In this document: piece by piece, positions 22,111 to 35,200 of the stretch
Numbering within the stretch: position 1 is the first letter of the stretch
How the letters are laid out: every line of letters begins with the position of its first letter
Source: Strigops habroptila
Taxonomy: Eukaryota; Chordata; Aves; Psittaciformes; Psittacidae
Assembly: GCF_004027225.2 (NCBI RefSeq)
Contig: NC_044291.2
Location: 7,362,707 to 7,426,706, forward strand
Direction: 5' to 3'
DNA length: 64,000 nucleotides
The notes under the pieces: generated by a model
Told to the model about the DNA's origin: nothing
Databases searched by the model: none
The model's input: only the letters and a program-made list of their open reading frames with translations
Position numbers and translations under genes: made by a program

Positions 22111-25100
22111 GCGGAGTGCTGAGGATCTGGCCTGGTGCACGCAGGAATCTTTTACCCGGTGATGAAATGCAGCTACTTCTGGGACAGAGCCCAGCAGCTT
22201 TTCCGTGCCAGCCAATACTACAGGGGAAGTGAAAAATCACTTCATGCATTGAAAGTGCAGAGATGAACTTAGTGAGGCAGAATATAAATTACCCAGAGTT
22301 AAGTAGCTTGTGCCCTGTGGCTTGATTTACACCATCCCTCTTGCAAAAGTATCACGAGATTTTTAACAGCCACAAGGACCTTGGTCTGTTTCCTTCCAAA
22401 ACAGCTTCCCAGAAAGGGAAAATATCCACGTGCAGGGATCTGGCTGCTAAAGAGACCCATGGATCATGGTCCTATTCTGTGTCTCTTCCTCTTGCCTGGA
22501 AGATGGCTGCCACCCAGAGCAGGATTCTGAGTTACTGCATGGTGCTGAGCTGGGTCGGGTTAAAGCATCTGTGTGTGGTACCCCAGGGTGTTCTTGGATG
22601 CTGGGGAGGTTTTTCCCTGCTTGCTGTGCCACCGCACTGCCGCATCCAGCTGACCCGCTGGGACTGGACCTGGGCTGGACAGGGTTGCAGCAGGCTCTTA
22701 GCTTGTAATCAGTGTGGAAAAGGGAGATGCTATCAAGCAGAGAGGCCTGGGGAAGGAAACTGGATATATCTGCTGGGTTCTTTTGTTTGGAGAGAGTCAA
22801 ACATGAGCAGAGGTGGACTAGACAAATGAGGTGACATTTACTGGGGCTGGGGAGTAGGTATAGGGTAGCTGTTGCTGACTTGATGGGCTGAGCTGTGTTG
22901 TTTCAGGGAAGAAGTCCTAGGAATAGTAGGAGGGAGGAATGGGAGAAACAGCAGAAATTGGAGGATCGGCTAATTTAGACTGAGCTGAAGACAACTTCAG
23001 GGATGCTGGACCAGATCCTAAGTGAAGGTGTCATAAACTGGGTATAAACATGTCATTTTGAAATGGAGGTAAGAGTCAGGCCCAGGATTCCTCCCGTGAT
23101 TGGGTTGGGGAGTTTGATGCAACATGTCTAAGCCTTTGCAGCCCCCTGCTCAGTGAGCTGTTTTTTTGCAGCCTTGGGGCAGGACCTGCAAACAGCATCA
23201 CAGGAGAGAAAGATGCTTATTTATTTTTGCTATTTGTTCTTCTGAAGTCATGTGCTCTACATCCATTTTATTGTTGCCTACAAGATGCAGCTGACAGAGC
23301 TTAGCTACGCACAACGCTGTTGCTCTGCCTGCTGACAGGCCCCTTTAGAGCACAGTGCTGGGTGAGAGCGGTACCCACAGCAGCACTGATGTCCCTGCAG
23401 CTCTGTTGGTGGCATGTCTCTAGGTGTAGATATAGTGTTCCCCAGTGCTTGGACTCATATGCATGATTCCCTGCTCCTGTTTCAGGAAAACAACTAGTTG
23501 CACTGCTGATAGATCACCTCTTACACTGGCAATAGAAATAACAGTAAGTCAGAGCAGCAGCAACTGATTGGAGTAAGTAATCTACAACAGCTTCTAACGG
23601 TGGCCTGCAGAGGAGGATGGAGTAAATAGCCTTTGCCAGACACACGCTGTTGTTTCATTGTTTATTTTGGTGATAGAAATGCTGGACAGAGGTAGAAATT
23701 CAGGTGCCAGGAACACCAGTATGGCTCTCAAGCCCTAGGACAAATTCACTCTGTGTGTTAGCAGTGGGCACTGTGCAGTGGAATATTGCCACCACAGTGA
23801 CATCTTCCCTCCCAGAGGTTCACAAATGACAATAAAGCCAGCTCTGGGCTGACACGTACGAAGCAATGACACAAAAGCTTGCAAACCGAGCTATGAGAGG
23901 TTCTCACATGTAAGAGAAGCTCCAGAAAAAACAGCTGGCTCCAGGGCTTTTTGCTGGAAATCAGAACAGAGTGTAGGAGCAGAGGGAGCTCTCACACTCC
24001 CATCCATCTTCCTGTACTGCCTGATTTCCAGTAGAGTAGCTCTGGTTCTTTGAGTCTCTTCATGCTTGGGACATGTCTCATGGCTATCCTCATAGAATGT
24101 GTGCTCTTTCACCTGGTGGTTATAGGAGATAAAGCCTGGAGACTTATGAGAGGTCTTCTTATAGCTTGGACTTTAATATCTATGCATATTACAGCTGAAA
24201 TATGTTGTACAGTGAGTATCCACGAAAAGCTTGGAAGCGCTTGCTGTAAATCATCACAGGCTGTCGAAGCCGGGAAGTTAACTGGCTTCATGGTGAGTGA
24301 GGATCTCTTTCTTAGGGTTTGATTTAGAGCATGATTTAGAATCTGGCCTCTGCTCTAGACTCTGCTGTGTCCATCATGAATTTGGATGCAGTTTTGGCCA
24401 GAAGTCCTGAGTCGGCACAACTGATCCCATTTAGCCATCTCTTTACCCTCCTGGAGCTGTGTACAAGGTTGTCGGATACATTGCTAACATTGGAGACCCT
24501 TGTTGCAATTTATCCTCTGCAACTGTGGATGCTGCCTCACTGAGCTGGATGGAAGATGGAGATGGTGAGCTTTAAAACCACTGCCTCATGTGGGCAGCAC
24601 ATTCCAGGTGTAGCTGCAGGACCAGAAGAATAAATACAAGGAACTTATACAATAGGTCAAAGCAATAGTTAGAAAATATCAAAAAAATTAAAACTAACCA
24701 AGGAAGGATGGAAGGGAATGAACTGTGACCCAGGGGAGGAGGCTGATGGTTCCGGGCAGGTAGGAAAACCGAGATGAGCAGGTGGACTTAGGGGATCAGT
24801 GGAGCAGACAGCAGTGAGGCAGGTACCAGTGCTGGAGCAGCCTGCCTGCTTTCAGCATGTGACTGCTCTGCAAGCAGGTACAGATAGTGAGCGGGTAAGC
24901 AAAGCCCTTGGACATATGCTGGGGTACATATGGGGCTATGGGTCCCTCCTGGCTCAGACCACTTCCTTGCCTAGAACATGAGGATACTAGCGTTAATCCA
25001 GACACTTCTCGCACTGCTCTGTGCTGGCAGAAATTTGCAGTCACAATCAAGGGTGTGTTTTGAGGCAGCTGGGAGAGCTGAGGATGTACAAGGTGAGACT

Positions 25101-26654
25101 GAAGAATGCTTGAGAAATGCTGAGAAAGTCCAAGTCAAGAACGAACAAAGGCAGCATAATGTTTGTGCTGAAATGTTGAACGGAGATGAAAAAGCAGCAG
25201 CAAGGATACATGTAATGTAGCCTTAAGACCAGCAGCTATTTCTAGAATTGCTTATGTCATGTTGTCCAAATTCAGAGTAGCTTCTGCAAAACAACTCCAG
25301 GCTTTGCTGTTCTATGCCTGAGAATGCTGATAATGTGTTTATCTGCCATTTCCACACTCCTAAAGGAGAACTATAAAGTATTAGAAAATGATGGTGGGTT
25401 GCTGTACTATATTTTAGGCCAGCGACTAGATAAATCTAATCAGCCAAGGAAAAGGCACCCGTTAAGATTCTCCCACAATTTGTATGATGCTGGCTTAAAA
25501 TAACCTAATAGGGGTAATCTGAGTTCTCACAAGTATTTTGGTAGAATCCTTTCTGTGCATTTAGAAATACGTATATATCAATGCTTTTATTTGCTTCTTG
25601 GGGGAGAAGAGTTAATGTTCAAAGGCAGTGATGGGAACTGGATGTGCTGCTCGGCATATTTGCTGGTGACATGGAGGAAGGAGTGATATGTTTTGGTGAT
25701 GTAGCTGGATCAGGCCTTGCTAAGACTGGGAAAAACTGAGAAGGGGTCTAACTAAGAGAGCAGAGATTAGAAAGGCATGGATGAATGCAATCGCTCCTGG
25801 GATAAACTTTCAGTTGTTTGGGGACATGCAAACTCAGCATGTCATGTGTGGGATTGTCATGTGCAGTGCCACCAGAAATCCGAGATCTTGCGGGTACGAC
25901 TACATCTTTATTGAGCCTTTTTATGCTTTTGGTTTTTGTAATATTCTGCAGCAATGGAATTAGTTATGTGTTCTCTGCAAAAATATTTTGTTTGGAATTT
26001 TCTTGGATCTGGTACCACGTAACTTCCTTGGGTGTCTCCAACTTTCTATGGGCAAGATAAGGTGAGAACATTTCTCACTGTCCATCTCTCCCTCATTTGT
26101 GACTGGGTAGACATCAAATCACACCCCTTGTCTAAATGGCATACAGGCCCCACTCCTGCAGGGTATGTAACTGAGTGCTTGGGTATTGCTCAAAGTGTAT
26201 CACATACAGGCTTGCTTTCAAATGTGTGCTCAAATGTCACTGGCCCAATGCTATCCTGACTGCAAAGGTCCTGATCCTGCGCTCTGAATCACACAGACAA
26301 ATTTTTAATTACAGTCCCATGCATATAATGAAACCTGTTTCCAGGATCAAAGTCTAAGCAACAGCAAATCCATACATATGCTGACTGCAGAGTGAATCAT
26401 GTTTACGATCTGCCGGAGTTCAGCTGCTTTGTTCTAAAAATGCTGGTCAGGAAGGCAGAAGAAATATTCCCCAGCATATTATAAAGACTAACATATCATC
26501 AGAGGGAGAGTCAATGAAGATTGATGGCAAAATAGATGGACACTCGAGACATTAAAAGGAAGGCTGGAAAACCGAAGTGATATTATAATTGAACCATATT
26601 AATATTTTTTGAATTGCTTTATAAATACTAACAAGTTAAATAAGGAAAGCCTGG
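22111..26654. other. Intronic sequence, nothing recognised
   Basis: Read on both strands without finding an exon, RNA gene, clear transposon or tandem array. The longest open frames (for example 22341-22829) have no recognisable homology and no splice-site support. Confidence 0.45.
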
Positions 26655-27075
26655 AAATAATAGTTTATTTAGTCTAGGAAAGCTGGGAGTAAGAAGGGAC
26701 TTTCGAGTTCCACTACAAAAGTATATGAAGGTTAGAATGAAAAAGTTATCAGAAATATCTTAAAGCTTTGATGATACAAGAACAAGGGGACACATCAAAA
26801 TTAAAGGGCACAACTTTTAAAGCAAATTAAAAGGAAATAGTCCTTTCTTCAGTGTATAGTGAAGCTACACAATCCTCTGCTGCAGGATGTCGCCAAGATG
26901 AAAGTCTGGATGGATTTGAAGTGTAAAAGGCTATGTAACTTAGTAGCAATTAATAGCACTCACAGCTCTGCAATCTGGGACAATGGTAATCAGATCTCAC
27001 GCTTCAAAGCAAAAGCTGACCATCTTCTGGGGTCAGGAAGGACATTTTCTCTCTGCATAGAAAGAAGATAATATG
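26655..27075 (+). mobile_element. Ancient CR1-type LINE 3' fragment
   Basis: The segment follows the order of the 3' part of old amniote CR1 elements: 'gtttatttagtctaggaaag', 'caaggggacacatcaaaatt', 'attaaaaggaaat...ttcttcagtgtatagtg', 'gctgcaggatgt' and 'ggggtcaggaaggacatttt'. Every block is recognisable but diverged, with no open frame left. This is a much older insertion than the copy at 13551-14716. Confidence 0.65.
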
Positions 27076-29205
27076 GCTGGCCAGGTAATGTGACTGGATA
27101 TGGTCGATCCCGCTAGAAGCTAAGTCAGCAAGAGATTAACAAATTGCTTCTGTGGGTGCTGGATTAAGGTATTATAAAAAGGTTTTCATCAATGCCAGAC
27201 AGAATATCAATCCAAAAATCTCTTCTTCTGTGTCAACTCCCACAAAAGTAATTTCACTGATTACAGTAGATATTGAAGTAGGACATAAAATGAGTGGTTA
27301 TAAGCAGCGGCAATGACCCTGAGCTGCTCGTTTCAGTTTCCTCTATCAGCATCATGATCTGCAGGATGGTGCAGACCTCATATGAACCTGGAGTCTCTTG
27401 GTGCTTGGTACTGTACAGACCAGACAGAGGAAAAGAAACAAGGAATGCTGTCCCTTCTGCTCAGTACGAGAGGAAGTGCAGCACAAGGCCCAGGGATCAA
27501 TTCAAATACTATTAGAGTCAGCGGAAGCATTTCAGTTTATGGGAACAGGAGCTCGGGCTTGGCCTTGTCAGAACTGGAAAGACATTGGTGGCAAAGTAAT
27601 GGAACATGTTTAGAAAACAGGACCTTAAATATTACAGTAGGGTATGCTGAACACTTGGAAAATGAGCTTTCAAGGTGTTTGTAAAATGTCACCTTAAAGA
27701 ATTTGCCCACGCTTACGCAGGAAGGCTGTGGCAGAGAGAAATCCTGGGTACATTAAACCTGGAGATTTGACCAAGCCAGACTGGTAGGAGTGACAATGGA
27801 AAGAGCTCAGTTATGGAGCCCATTAGGGTCCCATCTCCTGTCCTCACATTTACCCTCCAGGTCCCCATGCACCAGAGGGTCCCACAGTGTCCTCCCCAAA
27901 TGGAGATGCACCTTGTGCTGGGCACAGTCCTACATCCTGCCCATGGTCTTCCACCATCACGGGGGCCTTATTGGTGGGAAGAAGGAGAAACCTGCCTTCC
28001 TCCATGCTCTTTCTCTCGTATCAGCTATTTTTTCCTGTTGCTGAAGAGATGTTTGAGTGAAGAGAGAACAGGCTATTGTATACAGACCAGTGTGTTCAGC
28101 TTCTACACATTACACTTGCTATGAGCCACTTGTCCAGTGGCCATAAGCATCTCTAGGTAAGCAGAGAGGAGACTGCTCTTCCACAGTCATCTGCACTGGG
28201 GCTGAGACAGGTAGTAAAACTGAGTTTCCTTCAGAAAGGTGGGAAGGATGAATAGCTGTTGGCTGTAAGGAAAGCATAAACGCTAGATGGGATAAAGCTC
28301 TGAGAGATGTGTGACTGGCGGGGGGGAAAGAGGGGAGACCTGGCAGGTAGGAACACCAAGTTCACTGGCAAGGCAAGTGTGAATGCTGAGATGAATTGCT
28401 ACATCAGGACGAATGATTCCTTTGCTGCTTGGACTGCAAACAAGAGAGAGATGTGACCAGCAGGTGCAAATCTGCCGACAAGGTGCTGTGTAGGTGTGAT
28501 GATTGCTGTGCTTCCAGGCTTGGCTGGAAAGGGGAAGGATGGACAAGGGAGCTTTCGTTCTGTAAAATGCATGAGAAAGATGCATGAAAAAGAAAATAGC
28601 TATGAGGTAGGATTGCAGTTTACCTGTGTTACTGAAAGATTGATTTCTGATGAAAGGAGCAGTAGAAGGAAGGGGAATAAAATTTTATAGATGGCAAGAA
28701 TGGGATCAGAGCCTTAAAATGGCAGTTGTGAGTTAGTATTCTTGAAGGATTGGTTTAAATGTGACTGCAGAGACCAGTGCTAGTTTCTGATTTCCAACCA
28801 TCTGCATTTAAAAGAGAGAGAGAGACAGCCCAGCAGACTGGCCTCAGTGAAATTCTGCTGGGTTTCCCCCAGAGAATCAGAATGGTCCCTGCATTTCAAA
28901 TACCTGGAAGGCTTAAAACACTGACAAGGCTGAAAGGTGAGGCGAGGGTCGAAAGGGAGAATGGATGGCAGGAATAAGTAGATTGTAGACTAGGCTGGAT
29001 AATTCAGGGTTCTGTAATAAAACTGCATGGTGACAGAGAGTGAATAAAAAACTGTAGGTATATTATGGTTTACGGAGCACAGGACAGATGTGTCTCTAAG
29101 GAGGCTGTGATAAGGAGTGGAAGGTAGCAGTGGACTGAGAGCAGCGGCTGTTTTGAGATGCAACAGCGCTGTGTGAATAAAGCAAAACTGTAGCAAGATA
29201 GTTCA
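27076..29205. other. Intronic sequence, nothing recognised
   Basis: No exon or repeat family was identified. There is a short G-rich run near 28320 and a short (GA) stretch near 28812-28825. Confidence 0.45.
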
Positions 29206-29280
29206 ATCCCAGTGCTCACCGACATGTTATATATGACCTTGGGCAGGTCACTTCGTCTGATACCTTTCAGGAAAGCTTTT
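29206..29280 (+). repeat. MIR-like SINE core fragment
   Basis: Contains 'atgaccttgggcaggtcactt', a close match to the conserved MIR core, then a weak 'cgtctgatacctttcag' continuation. The same core also forms an everted pair of AGGTCA half sites five bases apart; this comes with the repeat and need not be a nuclear receptor site. Confidence 0.5.
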
Positions 29281-29735
29281 AAATGCATGTGTTTCCATGC
29301 ACAGGAACTGGATTTCTTACAGTCAGTGCTGCAGTCTGAGCCCTCCAGCTCACACCATGGATGTGAACCACCCAGGGAACTCAGCTTCAAGTTTGGTATG
29401 ATGAAAATTCTGGATTTTTCTTTTCTTCAGAATTCAGCAACCCATGTCGTCAGGAAATACAGCCCCCCAAAGACTGGTATTCAGAGTGCTGAGCCTTTAC
29501 ATTTCCAGTGCTGGGTAAAAGCAGCACTGGATTACATCCATCTCCCCTTTACCCCAGTAAAATGGCTCAATGTTTAGCATTCTGGCCTGAATTAATTTCT
29601 CTTCTCATTGCCTAAGATCACTAATGAGGTTGGCCTTTTACTGGAATATATAAGGGAGGAATATGCTAATTGTATCTTATTTCGTTCTGTTGCACACAGA
29701 TATAGGGCTTTGACTTGCATACCACACAGAACGAA

Positions 29736-29783
29736 GTGTGCAAGTGTGCATGTGCACACGCAAAGCACATACACGTGTGCATT
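29736..29783. repeat. Alternating TG/CA stretch
   Basis: A degenerate alternating purine-pyrimidine segment (gtgtgcaagtgtgcatgtgc, then cacatacacgtgtgca) with near-palindromic parts. It is a simple-sequence region with some Z-DNA potential. Confidence 0.6.
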
Positions 29784-32204
29784 GTACTTTAATAAGCTTT
29801 AATCAAAACTGCTGTTTCAGGGCAGCACATTAGTCTTTTCACCAATTTCAGCATCTGCAGTAAATAGCAATTAATGATAAAGCTGCTTACATTAAAAAGA
29901 AGAGCAAAAGAGGCTGATAAGTCCTTGCTACCAGTGGATTCTGCTGCAGTGCTTCTCATTACTTTGGTTTCAAGTTAGAAGACAGAAATCTTGTCCATGG
30001 CATATTTTTTTAATCCTCCCTTTCTCTGCTGCTCCTCCAAGGGAGCTCTTCTGTAGAGCCTTGAGACCAGTGAATTACAGTCCCCAAACCTATCGTGTCT
30101 CAGGTAAGAGGGACATTGTGATGCTGGGGGCATGACCCTCCCTCGGGTGCCATAATAGAGGTGGACGGAAGGGCTGGGGACAAACACACACTCTGCTGAC
30201 CTTGCACAGCATTACTGCTCTTCTGCAGACCTCCGTAAATAAGATTTGGAACTGGGGAAATCAACAGGAGAGCTGAGAGACACTCTGGATTTTATTTTTA
30301 TGTGTAATTTTAAATTTCCAGGCGCTTGAAAGGATGTGAGGGCTGATTTCCAGCTTAGTAATACACTATTTTTGCAGTAAGATGCTCAGGAAGCATTTTC
30401 CGTGCCCCATGTGCATGTGGGTTTGGTGGTGCAGTGTCTTCTGGGACAATGCTGAAGGATTGTGGAAGATGACAATAAGTCACTGGAGGGTTTGTGCTTG
30501 CACATATTGCCCACAACTGATGTTAAGAAAGCAAAATATACCCAGAACTGAGTTTCTTTTTAGTGGAAGCTTGTTACCTCCTGAAGAAACCCCAAAAGCA
30601 AACTAATACAAATGCAGTGCTTATGACTAAGGAATGCAGGAGCCAAGTTCTTTGACAATGTAGAAACATCCCAAGATATTTAGATGGCTGACACCTAGAT
30701 AGGTGCCTCATTTTCATTCAATCCAGTGAATACAGGAAGCTAAGCAAGTGATGCTTCCCTAAATACCTCTGGGACTAGATTGCCAGTGCGTGGCTGGGAG
30801 CAGAGTCTTGTGCTTGAGAGATCAGGAGCAGATGCCAGGTGCTGTCTGAGGAGCAGGAGCCCTGGTACATGCTGTTCCCATCCCTCCCTGTCTGTGTCTA
30901 GTCCAGAGAGCACTTCAGTGATTTGAATCAGGGATGGCTGATTACAGGGAGTTTTGCTTTTAATTTTGCTTAATGTCAGATGCTCTTGGACATTGCATGT
31001 TCCGATTTGCTGTAGGGACCTCATGCCTGTTTGGTTATGTGTTAGAAATAGCGGTGCTTGAATAAAAGGAAAGCCAAGAGAAGTGAAAAGAAAGAATTCA
31101 GAGAAATAGAGAGTTAAAAGGGATGGTGTGATTGTAGAATAAACCAGCAAAATATGGCTATTTCTAATGGAAAAAGTAAAACCATTCTTGAGATAGATTG
31201 TTTCTTGGGAACTTTTCTCTCATTTTTGATACAAGGATTTGTTGATGTATTTTTCTGTAAATCTAATTATTTCACTTTAGGTTCTCTGTTGAATGCAGGT
31301 TCAGACTAGAAGAAAGCAAAGGACTATGAAAGTCATCAGCTTAAACTCCCAGACTCTCAGCCTTGCTGAGATCCCTCATGTTGTTATGAAGATCTGACAG
31401 GCAGTTATTGTAATTCCTGGTAGGGATAGGTGAATAATCATTTTTGGTTTTGGGGGTTTTTTGTCACTTTGATTCTGAAGCAAAAAATGAAGGGGAAAAA
31501 TGAATTTTAGCTTTTCAAACATAATTGGCATTGGAGGAAGAATGAAAATACTTTTATATTTGGGACTAAAAGGAAAGGAGAATAGAAAATCACTTCCAAA
31601 CTTTAAATGTTGCAGAAATGCACAACTTCTTTCTCATAACTGTTTTTCATTTTACTTCCTTCTAGATGCACTTCGTAAACATTTCAATCTGAAGCATTTA
31701 AGTTAGGGAATAACTCAATCATTTACTTTGATTCTTTTATATTTTTCCCGATCCATTTTTTGACAGTAACTATCTAACAAATTCAACCTGAATTAATAAA
31801 CACTAGCAGTCGATCCCCAAGCACTTTGCTGTGCCTAATTTTACTATGTGTTTAAAATGTCTTGCATCTTTAGTGCCTATGATTGCAGTTTCCTTTATGC
31901 TACACAGGGTTAAAGACAATTCATATCTCAAACAACATATACTCAAAGGGTAGAGAGTGGTGGGAGATACAGGAGAAAGTAAAATGATTTATCTGAAGTC
32001 TGAGTAAACCAGTAGCAGAAGCATATAGAGAAGACTATAGTCTTGACTTCCATTCCCTTGCTCTCAGTAGACTGTGGATTAATTATAAATCTCTCACACA
32101 TCAGATTTTTCTCATACTTCTGCTCCTGCACTTTCTCATTCACACCTTCGATTCCGTGTTACTCTTCTTTTAATTCAATGTTCTTTACTTTCCATTTTTA
32201 CATG
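29784..32204. other. Intronic sequence; one faint old-repeat trace
   Basis: Mostly unremarkable. Around 30685-30725 a 'cacctagataggtgcctcattttcattcaatcc' type stretch resembles an old amniote interspersed repeat, but it is too short to name. AT-rich patches lie around 29860-29900 and 30285-30315. Confidence 0.35.
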
Positions 32205-32245
32205 CTTTCCTCTTTTCTCCTCTTTTCTCCTCCTCTTCTCCTCCT
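32205..32245. repeat. Pure pyrimidine tract, 41 bases
   Basis: Every base from 32205 to 32245 is C or T, and it includes two exact copies of the decamer tcttttctcc (32211-32230). It is a simple-sequence expansion. The following bases (gtagaag) do not look like a splice acceptor. Confidence 0.85.
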
Positions 32246-35200
32246 GTAGAAGATTACTAATGAAGTGGCAAGTGTTAATAAGGTTTCTTGGCTGTGCCCA
32301 TTGTGATGGATAAAGGAGCAAGGTGGGTGAAGGAGGAATGGAAGGGGGTGATCTGAATTGATTTCAGACTCCAGGTGAAGGTATGTAGGAACACAGAGGA
32401 ACCAGCTGCATGCCTGGAAACCCTCAATGCTATCAGAGCAAAGAGTCCAAACTAACTGTCGAAGGAGAGCGTAAGTATGTCTGAAAGGTGGGACTTGTAT
32501 CCTCAGGGATACAGGCACCAAAAGGAGAGCAAAGATTTATAGGACTGGGAGATGTGTGTGTGAATAGGAACCAGCAGATTCCTCCTCTTTTCTGTGACAG
32601 GACCTCAAACATGGATGTCTCTCACTTGATTTATCTGGATAAGTTTGTGCACAGGGACTTCTAGTGCTTGAGTAAAATCAAATGTGAATATGCATATTCA
32701 ATCAGACAGGGGTTATGGGTGCTCCTTGCGCACTGGGCCTTGCATGCTGGCAGGGATTACACCACCATCTGCTTGGTACAATGTACATCACAGGGTTGGT
32801 ACCTGAATCTGGGATGTTGCTGGAACTCCTGCTGAATTCCTCAAGTCCTGCAGAATAACACCTTTGTCACCGGAGCCTCTGTTGTGTGGTTAATGGACAA
32901 ATCTGGACAGAACCTATGGATTTAGGGCAGATAGGCATTTAAGGGGCAGACAGAAGAGGCTGAAGAATCCATGCTTCAGGTTGATACCTCTAGTTCCCTG
33001 AGGAACAAAGACCAAGCACGCAACAGCTAGTGGGGGAAACCGTGTTGGTGCCGTGGGAACAGAGATGTTGTTGTAGTCTGCAATCCAGGCAGGAGGAGGG
33101 AGAGAACAGAGATATAAATTAGGAGAAGATTTCCTTGAGCTGCTTTGGTCCAAGAATATTATACCAAGAATAAAACGTCCAAGAATAGCTGTCTGTCATT
33201 GTAACAGTCACATTAGAAGTGATGGATAACTTCAGGCTATATGTTCATGAGCACAGTAGACTCTAAATACCCTTCTTTCTTAGAAATGCCTTCCAAACAC
33301 CTGTGATTTCCCAGGGATAAGCCAGCTAGCTGTATTCCTGTTCTGCATTAGATTTCCCACTCACGGAATATTATTCATCTAGCTAGCTATTTATTATCTA
33401 ATTCCGTGGCTGCGGTTGAGGCAAGTCTGTTTATTCCTTTTCCACAGCAGTGTCTCTTTCTCCAGCAGCTCTTACTAGCTCCGAGGTGCCCTGGGGAATG
33501 TCAAAGCAGAATTAATTACTCATGACCAGCGATGGAGGTGTTTTTCAGCTTTGGCTTTGGCCAGCTGATTGCACAAGATCTTTCTGGGAGTCAGGCTGTT
33601 GAAGAAACAAATGTGACGCCTGCTCTGGATTGCTTTCAGACAGAGTCACTCAGGGAGGCTGCAGAGGCATGTAGGATCTATCAAGCAGCAGGGAAAAGCT
33701 AGCAACCTAGCAGAAATCAGCAGTGTGCATGCTGGTGGAAGGGACTGCTCGCTTCCTTTGGCAGGACACCATGTCAGTGAAACTGTAAACTACAGTTTAG
33801 CATGTTCTGCTCTGTTCCCAGCCTGCAAAGGTGTGAATCTTTCAGCAACCACAAGAATGTCTTCTGTGCATTCATTTTGAATGTCCCCTTTGGAGCAGGA
33901 GGGGTTGTGATGGCACTTGGAACATGCCAAACTGGAAGCCACCCCATCAGCATGCCCATGAGTGATGGCAATGCTGGCCATCTGTACAGGTTGTGCTGAA
34001 GCAGCAGTGCTTGTTTTACAAAGAGCTCTGAATTCTTCCAGACCCTCTTCTTTCCCTTTGTAGAGCCCAGTAGAGCATGTGCTGTTCTTCCTGGTCAGTG
34101 ATTTCCTCCTGGCAATGGAGAAAGGTCAAGTGTCCATGCCAATTCTTTTTGATCTGTCAGCAGCCTTCTAATCCTCTAGCAATGAAGGGCTAATGATTTG
34201 CAGTGTCTGGCATGGATGGGCAATCTCTCCCTGCAGGAGCATTCCTTCTTTCCAGAGAGAGTCTTCAGTGTGGCTTGGAGTGATGAAGCATTTCCCTCAA
34301 GGACTCTTCCAAGGGAGCAATTCAGTGTTCAGCTGTCGGAGTGATGGGGCTACAGTATTAGAATGTGCTGATGACAAGGGATAAATTCAACTTTCAAGTA
34401 AATAATCCACAGTTATCAAAATTTATTATCCTCAAACATCTTCTACCTTCAACTTGTTCCATTGTTGCCTATCACAGAAACAAATTGAGGCACTTTGCTC
34501 CTTTCCCACCCCAGAGATGAGGCCACGTGTACAGAAACATTAGCTGGGACAGAGCCATTTGTGGGGCGGGGAGGTGGAAACATCAGCTTTTATTGGAAGC
34601 CTCAGGCTCCAGTACTACTCACTATTAGCAAAAAGCTGTAATCTGTAGTGACAGCCCAGCTGGAGCAAGAGTAGATAATCAGGCACATCTGCATGCAGAG
34701 GTGCATGTTGAATCAGCTGCGTGGGGGAATTCAGATTCCGAATTACAGTGTCTGGTGGTGGAGGCATGTCCCTTTAAGAGTAAAAGCAGACAGAAAAACC
34801 TCCTGCTACTTCAAATAAACTTCCAAAGACTGGGGATGCTGCTTCTTTCTATTCCCATTGCACAAACCACTGTGCTCACCCGTGCAAAGCCTGCATGGTG
34901 GTTGGGACTAACTCCTCTCTCTGAGGGGAGGTGGCAGCTTTGCCATGGGAAGGGGCAGCCTTTTCTCCCTATTTAAACTTGATTTTAGCCTGATGAAAGG
35001 GAGGAGAAAGGAAACGTGGTCATGCATAGCCATGCACTGCCTCATGCTCCATGCACAGCCTTGGATCGGGGCCCTGCTTTTGTGTATGTTGTTCTCTGCA
35101 TGTGCATTTAGAACAGAGTCTGTCCTCTCACGTTCAGCCCTGCAAAGAGGCACCAGCCGCACACAGTGTGCAGACCTCAGCACCGAGACTTGCTGTCCTC

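Noticed and set aside
29228..29250. Everted AGGTCA half sites with five-base spacer, possible retinoid response element
   Set aside because: The pair is an ordinary part of the MIR core sequence. It is not a DR5 or DR2 element, and no other evidence links it to retinoic acid induction.
33802..33999. Open frame with Gly-rich middle part, followed by a possible CAG/GT
   Set aside because: It lacks a convincing acceptor and known homology. The possible donor (cag then gttgtg) is weak.
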